NCBI GenBank assembly: GCA_934662525.1
Contig: CAKUKJ010000114.1
Coordinates: 1-7,111 of the forward strand
Reading direction: 5' to 3'
Source: an uncultured Coriobacteriales bacterium
Lineage (GTDB): Bacteria; Actinomycetota; Coriobacteriia; Coriobacteriales; UMGS124
DNA length: 7,111 nucleotides
Position 1 is the first letter of the stretch, and each line of letters begins with the position of its first letter. Position numbers and translations under genes: made by a program. Below are positions 1-5,382 of the stretch, piece after piece. The notes under the pieces are model-generated. The model was given only the letters and a program-made list of their open reading frames with translations. It did not search any database and was not told the DNA's origin.

Positions 1-1
1 G

Positions 2-307
2 AACCGGGTGGTCATGTCCGACGAGGTGCGGGAGGCCAGCGACCGTCTGCGGGAATTTCTGTTTGAGAACGTCTATGCGGCCTCTGATGCCAAGGCCGAG
101 GAGCCTAAAGCGGACCGGCTCATCGAGTATCTCTTCGACTATTATCTCGATCATTTTGACGAGGTGCCGCCTGAGTATCGGCGACGTCCTCAAGACGGTG
201 AGATAGTCGAGGTCAGTGATTATATTGCCGGGATGACCGACCGGTATGCCGTGCATATGTTCGAGGAGCTTGCCGTGCCGCAGAACTGGGCAACGCGTTT
301 GAGGTAA
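2..307 (+). CDS. dGTPase-like HD phosphohydrolase, C-terminal end (5' partial)
   Basis: This is the last 101 residues of a deoxyguanosinetriphosphate triphosphohydrolase-like protein. The family hydrolyses dGTP or other dNTPs to the deoxynucleoside plus triphosphate and so affects dNTP pools. The reading frame is open to the left edge and enters as N-R-V-V-M-S-D-E-V, so the GTG at base 8 is not the start. Family signatures visible here are the helix around S-D-E-V-R-E-A-S-D-R-L-R, followed by F-L-F-E-N-V-Y, and the near-terminal block D-Y-I-A-G-M-T-D-R-Y-A with a P-x-x-W close to the end. The catalytic HD motif would lie upstream and cannot be checked, so substrate and activity are inferred from the family. 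The gene ends at TAA and converges on rnhB, 58 bases away. No symbol is given because the N-terminal half is missing. Confidence 0.88.
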   Translation, partial: NRVVMSDEVREASDRLREFLFENVYAASDAKAEEPKADRLIEYLFDYYLDHFDEVPPEYRRRPQDGEIVEVSDYIAGMTDRYAVHMFEELAVPQNWATRLR

Positions 308-314
308 TGCGCCT

Positions 315-343
315 CACGTCGGTTGCCGTCTGAATCCGACGTG
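315..343. terminator. Inverted repeat between convergent genes, possible bidirectional terminator
   Basis: A perfect 8-bp inverted repeat, CACGTCGG (315-322) and CCGACGTG (336-343), encloses a 13-base loop. It lies between the stop of the dGTPase-like gene (307) and the stop of rnhB (366), where a shared terminator is expected. Neither strand has a clean U-tract: the plus strand continues TTTGAG, and the minus strand continues AGGCGC. It is therefore a weak or Rho-assisted terminator at best, or an RNA 3'-end stabilising hairpin. Confidence 0.45.
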
Positions 344-365
344 TTTGAGACGCCGGGTGCGCGGC

Positions 366-1187
366 CTAGCTTTCAGGCTCGTGCAGCGGGACTTTGGGTA
401 TTGTGAAGTTGTGGCAAAAGCTGCGCCGGTGAATGGGGCAGAGCCCCAAGCGCTCGATGGCGGCGATATGGTCGGCCGATCCGTAGCCCTTGTTCTGAGC
501 GAACCCATACCCGGGATAGACGGCGTCCGCCTCGCACATGAGGGCGTCTCGCGTGACTTTTGCCACGATGCTTGCCGCCGCAATGCAGGCGACCTTGGCA
601 TCGCCTTTCACGAGGCACGTCTCTTTGGGGTGAATGTGCAGGGGCACGCCGTCGATGAGGACGCTGTCGGGATCGACGCGCGTGTTCTCAATCGCTTGGA
701 GCATGGCTTTGCGCAGGCTTGCGGCCATTCCGATTCGGTCGATCTCCTCTGGCGGTATATGGGCAATGCCCCATGCGCGGGCGCGTCTCTTGATTTGACC
801 TGCCAGCTCCTCACGTGCTTGAGCCGTGAGCTGCTTGGAGTCGTTGATGCCCCAGATGGGGTCGTCTGCGTTCAAGGCGACTGCCGCCACGGTGAGAGGA
901 CCTGCGAGCGGGCCTCTGCCAACTTCGTCGACGCCCACAACGATGCCACTCCCACCTAGCTCCCGCATGGTCGCATACATGCCGAGCACGCGGTTGTGGT
1001 CGGCTTCAACCTTGTCGTGGCGGCGTTGTGCGCGGGCGACCATCGCCTGGACCTGCTTGCGCGGGTCGCCGGCGTGCATGTTTATAAAGCCGGGCAGGTC
1101 CTCATACGTGCAAGCCTCCAAATCCTTCTTGATGCGCGAGCAGGGGAGGGGCTTGGAGGATGCGGGTTCATGGGATGAGGTTTGCAC
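366..1187 (-). CDS. rnhB: Ribonuclease HII
   Basis: RNase HII (273 aa) cuts the RNA strand of RNA-DNA hybrids and removes single ribonucleotides misincorporated into DNA, in the cytoplasm with Mg2+ or Mn2+. The four catalytic acidic residues are visible: D87 and E88 in G-V-D-E-V-G-R-G-P-L-A-G-P, D179 in L-I-D-G, and D214 in the S-I-V-A-K-V-T-R-D block. Other family blocks are N-D-S-K-Q-L (115-120), Y-P-G-Y-G-F-A-Q-N-K-G-Y-G (224-236) and H-R-R-S-F (253-257). About 80 residues precede the catalytic domain. They include a D-P-R-K-x-V-Q segment (41-47) typical of the longer Firmicutes-type RnhB, so the extension is normal. The start is GTG at 1187, supported by GAGAGG about 7 bases upstream; a later in-frame ATG (M37) would cut into the conserved N-terminal segment. 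It sits 89 bases downstream of rplS, behind that gene's terminator. Confidence 0.95.
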   Translation of the reverse strand: MQTSSHEPASSKPLPCSRIKKDLEACTYEDLPGFINMHAGDPRKQVQAMVARAQRRHDKVEADHNRVLGMYATMRELGGSGIVVGVDEVGRGPLAGPLTVAAVALNADDPIWGINDSKQLTAQAREELAGQIKRRARAWGIAHIPPEEIDRIGMAASLRKAMLQAIENTRVDPDSVLIDGVPLHIHPKETCLVKGDAKVACIAAASIVAKVTRDALMCEADAVYPGYGFAQNKGYGSADHIAAIERLGLCPIHRRSFCHNFTIPKVPLHEPES

Positions 1188-1221
1188 GGTGCGACCTCTC
1201 GGGAGTGATGGTTCGGGTATG

Positions 1222-1254
1222 AAAAAAGGCGCCGCCCATTTGGACGACGCCTTT
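1222..1254 (-). terminator. Intrinsic terminator of rplS
   Basis: Read on the minus strand, a 10-bp stem (GGCGTCGTCC paired with GGGCGGCGCC, including two G-U pairs) closes a 4-base AAAT loop. It is flanked by AAA on the 5' side and a run of six T on the 3' side, the classic Rho-independent layout. Three of the A-T positions extend the stem to 13 bp. It begins 22 bases past the rplS stop codon and lies before rnhB, so it probably sets a high rplS to low rnhB transcript ratio. The plus strand lacks a comparable U-tract, so it should act in one direction. Confidence 0.9.
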
Positions 1255-1276
1255 CAAAGCGAAGCTAGGCTTGAAA

Positions 1277-1618
<342 letters not shown>

Positions 1619-1646
1619 TCTTGTTTCCGTTCCTCGAAAGTCGCAA

Positions 1647-1665
1647 GGGCAAGGCACGCTTGCCC
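1647..1665 (-). promoter_or_regulatory. Hairpin in the rplS 5' leader, possible autoregulatory element
   Basis: On the minus strand GGGCAAG, a 5-base loop CGTGC, and CTTGCCC form a perfect 7-bp hairpin in the short leader between the predicted rplS transcription start (about 1677) and the start codon (1618). It has no U-tract and so is not a terminator. Leader RNAs upstream of rplS that mediate feedback by L19 are known in Firmicutes. Whether this hairpin is equivalent is inference from position only. The 5' arm could alternatively pair with a GCTTGT just upstream, giving a mutually exclusive fold. Confidence 0.4.
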
Positions 1666-1683
1666 GTCTTTTACAAGCAGAAA

Positions 1684-1712
1684 AGTATAGGGGAATCATT
1701 CGATGGGGGCAA
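1684..1712 (-). promoter_or_regulatory. Housekeeping-sigma promoter of rplS
   Basis: Read on the minus strand, a -35 element TTGCCC (1712-1707) and a -10 element TATACT (1689-1684) are separated by exactly 17 bases. Four of six -35 positions and five of six -10 positions match the sigma-70/SigA consensus. It points to rplS and would start transcription near base 1677, leaving a leader of about 60 bases. No competing promoter of similar quality was seen in the gap. Confidence 0.75.
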
Positions 1713-1944
1713 GTTCGACCCGGAAGGTAATCCCCAAAAAGCCGAAAACCCGCAACCACCACACATCTACACAAGGCATCGGGCGTGCGTGCGGGATTCC
1801 TATAGTGCGCACAATCCGTCACAAAAAATCGAGATTCTGTGGATTTATCCGACACCTGGAAACTACCCACGCAGGGTTCTGGTTTGCCTGCCTTCTAGCA
1901 GGGGCGATGCTGGGTCTCTCGGAATCGGGCCATGGCGGCCGAGC

Positions 1945-1975
1945 TGTGATTTTCTGTGACACGCATGTGATTTTC
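1945..1975 (+). repeat. Phased TGTGA repeat with 10-bp direct repeat upstream of yraN
   Basis: The 10-mer TGTGATTTTC occurs exactly twice, at 1945-1954 and 1966-1975. A third TGTGA lies between them at 1955-1959, so TGTGA starts at 1945, 1955 and 1966. Spacings of 10 and 11 bases place all three on the same face of the helix, as expected for tandem binding sites of a regulator. The array ends 47 bases before the yraN start codon. The binding protein, if any, is unknown. Confidence 0.4.
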
Positions 1976-2010
1976 AAGCGGTCATCCTGGAGGCACGTGG
2001 CGTTCTCAAC

Positions 2011-2017
2011 AAGGAGG
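2011..2017 (+). promoter_or_regulatory. Strong Shine-Dalgarno of yraN
   Basis: AAGGAGG lies 5 bases before the ATG at 2023. It is the best ribosome-binding site in the window and is the main reason for starting yraN here rather than at one of the later in-frame ATGs. Confidence 0.8.
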
Positions 2018-2022
2018 GCTGT

Positions 2023-2877
2023 ATGGAAACCGAGAAGGCAATGGCGTGCACGAAGACCGCGGCCAAGAGCCGCTCGAAGAGGGCCAAGCCGATAGCCGAG
2101 ATGGACGAGGCCCCCATGCGGGAGGAAGGCGTCGAGCTTCCGGATTGCCCGGGGGCGGCAGAGGGGGAGGGGCCGTCCGGAGGGTGCGGTTTGCCCGATG
2201 CGGCACCCATTGATCGGGAAGAAGGCGCTGACGATTCCGAACTGAATGAGGTTCAGGGCATGCCCGCGACCGAGGAAACCTCTGCCGAACCTGCGCCGCA
2301 TGCGGACGGGTTCCACGAGGATGAGGCCTCGTCCGAGCGAGATGACGACCCCTTTGCCGAAGGCGATGAAGGGGACGAGGCCGATCTTGCCGATGAGCGC
2401 GTGGCCCAGGCGCAGGAGTTGCTGTCCGACAGGTGGCTTGAGGCCGGTACCACGACGATCGTATGCGAGGCGCCCGACATGCTCGACGAGGAGGGCGACC
2501 TGGGGCGTTACGACGTCCATGACCCGCATCAGTTGGGCGAGCTCGGCGAGCATATCGCGGCGCGTTATCTCAAGCGATGGGGCTATACCATCTTGGAGCG
2601 CAACTACCGCACGGAGTACGGCGAGGCCGACATAGTCTGCACGAAAGACGGCACCGTCGTGCTCGTCGAGGTCAAGACGCGCCTGGGGGCCGATGCCTTG
2701 CCTGAGGAGGCGGTCACGGCGCAGAAGATTCGCAAGTATCGCAAGATCACGCTCAGCTACACCATGAACCATGAGTGGTTCGACAGTGTTCGGCTCGACG
2801 TGCTTGCCGTCAACATCGTGAAGCCGCGCCGCGCCCAAGTCCATCACTTCATGGGCGTCTGCGAGTGGGAGGGCTGA
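2023..2877 (+). CDS. yraN: YraN/UPF0102-family nuclease-like protein with long acidic N-terminal extension
   Basis: The C-terminal part (about residues 169-284 of 284) is a YraN/UPF0102 domain, a restriction-endonuclease-like fold. Its key features are L-G-E-L-G-E-H-I-A-A (171-180), N-Y-R-T-E-Y-G-E-A-D-I-V (194-205, D203), and L-V-E-V-K-T-R (214-220, E216 and K218), which together form a PD-(D/E)xK-type active site. The biochemical role of the family is not settled; its usual neighbours are DNA recombination and processing genes, as here. YraN proteins are normally about 120 aa. This one has about 168 extra residues: a short Lys/Arg-rich start (11-22), then a low-complexity, strongly acidic stretch. 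By hand count positions 21-170 hold about 47 Asp/Glu and 7 Lys/Arg. No signal peptide or membrane segment is seen. The start is set by AAGGAGG at 2011, though a shorter product from 2479 is possible. The stop overlaps the comM ATG by one base (TGATG). Confidence 0.85.
   Translation: METEKAMACTKTAAKSRSKRAKPIAEMDEAPMREEGVELPDCPGAAEGEGPSGGCGLPDAAPIDREEGADDSELNEVQGMPATEETSAEPAPHADGFHEDEASSERDDDPFAEGDEGDEADLADERVAQAQELLSDRWLEAGTTTIVCEAPDMLDEEGDLGRYDVHDPHQLGELGEHIAARYLKRWGYTILERNYRTEYGEADIVCTKDGTVVLVEVKTRLGADALPEEAVTAQKIRKYRKITLSYTMNHEWFDSVRLDVLAVNIVKPRRAQVHHFMGVCEWEG
2467..2481 (+). promoter_or_regulatory. Possible internal translation start of yraN
   Basis: GAGG (2467-2470), an 8-base spacer and an in-frame ATG (2479-2481, Met153) could start a 132-residue protein containing only the conserved YraN domain, close to the family length. 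The motif is short and may be chance. The upstream frame shows the same G/C-ending codon preference as the neighbouring genes, which argues that the long form is genuinely translated. Confidence 0.3.
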
Positions 2878-4409
2878 TGTCATCGCGCGTCGTGAGCGTC
2901 AAGACGGCGATGCTTTGGGGCGTCGAGGCGAGGCTCGTGCAGATGGAGGTGTCGGTGAACTCGGGCCTGCCGGGTATCGCCGTGGTCGGGAGGGCCGACC
3001 AATCGGTGGGGGAGGGGCGCACGCGCGTGAGGTGCGCCCTCACCGCCTCGGGGTTCTCGGGGCTGCGCAAGTCGGTCACCGTGAGCCTCTCGCCTGCCGA
3101 CATGAAGAAGACGGGGTCGTCGTTCGACCTTCCCATGGCGGTGGGCGTGCTTGTGGCGTTGGAGCAGATAGAACCTGCCGGGCTGGACGGATGCCTGATC
3201 GTGGGGGAGCTCTCGCTCGAAGGCGAGGTTCTGCCCATCCGGGGTCTCGTCGCCTATGCCCAGCTGGCGCAAAGGGAGGGGCTCCGCCTCATCTGCCCGC
3301 GTGGCGACACGTTCGATTTGCTGGGGGACGCCGACGTTCGCCATGTCTGCTACCTCTCGGAGTTCCATGAGCCGCTCTGCAACGTGGGTGTCCCCGCGAC
3401 GGGCTCGCTCGATATGGGCGGCCTCGCACGACCTGCCGATATGGCGGACTTCGCCGACGTGGCCGGGCAGGAGCTTGCCAAGCGCGCCCTCTGCATAGCG
3501 GCGGCAGGCGGCCTGGGCATCCTCATGGTGGGCCCTCCGGGAGTGGGCAAGACGATGCTAGCGCGCTGCGTGCCCTCCATCTTGCCCGACTTGTCAGACG
3601 AGGAGTATTACCAGACGGCGATCATTTATTCGGTATGCGGCGAGGAGGGGCAGTGCGTGGGCGGGCGGCGCCGACCCTTCCGGGCCCCGCACCACACGAC
3701 GTCGGCCCCCGGGCTTCTGGGCGGCGGCAAGCCCGTGATGCCCGGCGAGGTGTCGCTTGCCCATAACGGCGTGCTGTTTCTCGACGAGCTGGGGGAGTTC
3801 AGTCGGATGACCCTGCAAGCCCTGCGCCAGCCGCTGGAGGAGGGGGTCGTGCGCGTGACGCGCGTGGAGGGGACGTACTCGTTTCCGGCGCGGTTCCAGC
3901 TTGTGGCCGCGAGCAACCCGTGCCCGTGCGGCCATTTCGGCGACCCTGGGGCAACATGCACGTGCTCCGAGGCCGCCGTTCGCGCCTATCAGGCGAAGCT
4001 GGCCGGTCCCCTCGTCGACCGCATCGACATGGCCGTCACGCTGGAGCGGCCGAGCGCCGACGAGCTTTTGGGCAGGGGCGCATGCACGTCTTCAGAAAAA
4101 CTTCGTGCCGTGGTGGAGGAGACGCGCGAGTTTGCCGCCTGGCGCGAGTCGCAGGCCCAAGGCAAGGCGGACGAGGGCATGGGGGTGCACGGTAAGCTCG
4201 CGCAGGCGCTCGTGCGCCTCGGGGCCGACGAGGGGGCCTCGTGCCTGGTCGAGCATATGAGCGAGCGCCAGGGCATCTCGGTGCGCGGCCTGAGCTCATT
4301 GGTCAAGGTCGCGCGCGTGATTGCAGACATGGAAGGCAGCGCGGCCTTGCGCGACGCGCATCTTTTGGAAGCCTACGGTTTCAGATACGGGGAGGGGGAG
4401 GCCTCATGA
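2877..4409 (+). CDS. comM: ComM / YifB-family Mg-chelatase-like AAA+ ATPase
   Basis: ComM (510 aa, the usual family length) is a hexameric AAA+ helicase. In naturally transformable bacteria it promotes branch migration during integration of incoming DNA; in others its role is less clear. The N-terminal domain (about 1-170) has the Lon-substrate-domain-like pattern G-V-E-A-R-L-V (15-21), G-L-P-G-I-A-V-V-G (30-38) and S-P-A-D-M-K-K-T-G-S-S-F-D-L-P (72-86). The ATPase core shows Walker A G-P-P-G-V-G-K-T (219-226), Walker B V-L-F-L-D-E-L (299-305, D303/E304), and sensor-1 N347. It also has the family's cysteine cluster (C349, C351, C361, C363) and P-L-V-D-R-I-D (378-384). The C-terminal helical domain with S-V-R-G-L-S (468-473) carries sensor-2 Arg. 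The ATG at 2877 overlaps the yraN stop and is preceded by GGGAGGG at a short 3-base spacing. An upstream in-frame start would intrude on yraN. The stop overlaps the dprA start by 4 bases. Confidence 0.95.
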   Translation: MSSRVVSVKTAMLWGVEARLVQMEVSVNSGLPGIAVVGRADQSVGEGRTRVRCALTASGFSGLRKSVTVSLSPADMKKTGSSFDLPMAVGVLVALEQIEPAGLDGCLIVGELSLEGEVLPIRGLVAYAQLAQREGLRLICPRGDTFDLLGDADVRHVCYLSEFHEPLCNVGVPATGSLDMGGLARPADMADFADVAGQELAKRALCIAAAGGLGILMVGPPGVGKTMLARCVPSILPDLSDEEYYQTAIIYSVCGEEGQCVGGRRRPFRAPHHTTSAPGLLGGGKPVMPGEVSLAHNGVLFLDELGEFSRMTLQALRQPLEEGVVRVTRVEGTYSFPARFQLVAASNPCPCGHFGDPGATCTCSEAAVRAYQAKLAGPLVDRIDMAVTLERPSADELLGRGACTSSEKLRAVVEETREFAAWRESQAQGKADEGMGVHGKLAQALVRLGADEGASCLVEHMSERQGISVRGLSSLVKVARVIADMEGSAALRDAHLLEAYGFRYGEGEAS

Positions 4410-5347
4410 GCACCAGCCGACTCCTTGCCGGCCCGCACCACGAGCTGCACCTCGACGATGCCCTGTATCCCGAGCTGTTGCGCGAGATTCCCAACTGCCC
4501 CGAGACGCTCTACGTCGTGGGCGACCCGGAAGCCCTCCAGCGCGAAAGCGTCTCGATCGTGGGTGCCCGCAAGGTGACGACGTATGGTGTCGCGTGCGCC
4601 CAACTTGCCGCCGACATCGCGGCGCAAGTTGGTTTACAGGTGGTGTCGGGCGCCGCGATAGGCTGCGATCAGGCGAGTCAGCGCAGGGCCATCGCGAAAG
4701 GGGCCTCGACCGTCGCCGTCCTGGGGTCGGGGGCCGACGTGGTCTATCCCGAGACTGCCCGCGACCTGCTCGACACCATCGTGGCGTGCAAAGGCGCGGT
4801 CGTGTCCATCTTGCCGTGGGGCACCTCGCCCACTCGCTGGACCTTCCCCCAGCGCAACTCCATCATCGCCGCGCTTTCCCGCTGCACCGTCATCTGCGAG
4901 GCGGGCATGCCGTCGGGGACGTTCTCCACCGCGCGCTTCGTCGAAGAGTACGGTCGCGAACTGCTCGTGTTTCCCGGCAGCGTCTTCTCTCCCAATTCAA
5001 CCGGCTCGAACTACATCATTGCGAGCCAGCCCAACGCCATGCCCATTTGGGATCGCGAATGCCTGGAAGTCGCGTTCTCGCGCATTTACGGGGTGCTGCG
5101 CTACGAGCACAGGGGCAAGCCGGCCCGCGTCAAGGGGATGGGCGTGCTTGAGGAGCGCATCCTGGGGTCGCTGCAGGCATGTCCCAGCCCTGCCGGCGAG
5201 CTTGCGGGGGTGTTTGGGGCCCAGGTGTCCGACGTCGCCCGTGCTCTGTCGATGCTTGAGCTTGACGGAAGGGTGGTGAGGTTGCGAGACGGGAGATACA
5301 GCCTTTCGGAACGCGAGTTCTTGTCGCACAATAGCTACCGGATATAA
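4406..5347 (+). CDS. dprA: DNA-processing protein DprA (Smf), divergent
   Basis: DprA (313 aa) binds incoming single-stranded DNA and loads RecA on it during transformation, and it is also kept in bacteria not known to be competent. The Rossmann-like core spans about 45-215. It includes V-S-I-V-G-A-R-K-V-T-T-Y-G (49-61), V-S-G-A-A-I-G-C-D-Q-A-S-Q (80-92), F-P-Q-R-N-S-I-I-A-A-L-S (147-158), P-S-G-T-F-S-T-A (169-176) and F-P-G-S-V-F (189-194). A winged-helix DprA C-terminal domain follows (about 247-302). The usual family pattern S-G-L-A-x-G-I-D-x-x-A-H is altered to G-C-D-Q-A-S-Q, and R-N-R to R-N-S, so the core is divergent but complete. Only about 45 residues precede the core, so a full SAM-like N-terminal domain is probably absent. 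The start ATG at 4406 overlaps the comM stop (ATGA), with GGAGGGGGAGG upstream; an upstream extension of the frame lies wholly inside comM. Confidence 0.93.
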   Translation: MSTSRLLAGPHHELHLDDALYPELLREIPNCPETLYVVGDPEALQRESVSIVGARKVTTYGVACAQLAADIAAQVGLQVVSGAAIGCDQASQRRAIAKGASTVAVLGSGADVVYPETARDLLDTIVACKGAVVSILPWGTSPTRWTFPQRNSIIAALSRCTVICEAGMPSGTFSTARFVEEYGRELLVFPGSVFSPNSTGSNYIIASQPNAMPIWDRECLEVAFSRIYGVLRYEHRGKPARVKGMGVLEERILGSLQACPSPAGELAGVFGAQVSDVARALSMLELDGRVVRLRDGRYSLSEREFLSHNSYRI

Positions 5348-5382
5348 CGACGGGGCATGCGTGCCGACAGGAAGCGAGACAT

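Larger units (their letters stand above)
1619..2022. other. 404-bp divergent intergenic region between rplS and yraN
   Basis: No convincing gene lies here. The open frames crossing it have no ribosome-binding site, no recognisable protein pattern, and run into the real genes. The left third holds the rplS leader hairpin and promoter. The rest should hold the promoter of the yraN cluster, but I cannot assign one firmly. The best -10-like match on the plus strand is TATAGT (1801-1806), which lacks a fitting -35. It runs into the 8-bp palindrome GTGCGCAC (1805-1812). Other small structures are CCTGC/GCAGG (1887-1891 and 1898-1902), CTCGG/CCGAG (1918-1922 and 1939-1943), and the TGTGA repeat listed separately. 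The region is visibly less GC-rich than the flanking genes. Confidence 0.7.

Noticed and set aside
345..959. Plus-strand open frame of 204 codons opposite rnhB
   Set aside because: It lies entirely antisense to a fully recognisable RNase HII, shows no protein family pattern and has no ribosome-binding site; long antisense frames are common in GC-rich genes.
1838..1850. Near-match to a DnaA box (TGTGGATTT) with the small palindrome GGATTTATCC
   Set aside because: Two mismatches to TGTGGATAA, a single copy, and no AT-rich unwinding region or dnaA/dnaN neighbour, so there is no case for an origin.
1619..1870. Upstream extension of the rplS frame to 197 codons
   Set aside because: The added part crosses the TTGCCC/TATACT promoter and leader, while the ATG at 1618 gives a normal 113-residue L19.
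1703..2095. Plus-strand frame of 130 codons in the intergenic gap
   Set aside because: No ribosome-binding site, composition unlike the neighbouring genes, and it runs out of frame into yraN.
1819..2883. Minus-strand open frame of 354 codons opposite yraN
   Set aside because: It is antisense to yraN over its whole coding length. The yraN frame carries the conserved YraN domain and a strong Shine-Dalgarno, and the antisense product resembles nothing.
4241..4405. Upstream extension of the dprA frame
   Set aside because: It lies wholly within comM, and the ATG at 4406 with ATGA overlap and a purine-rich binding site is the natural start.
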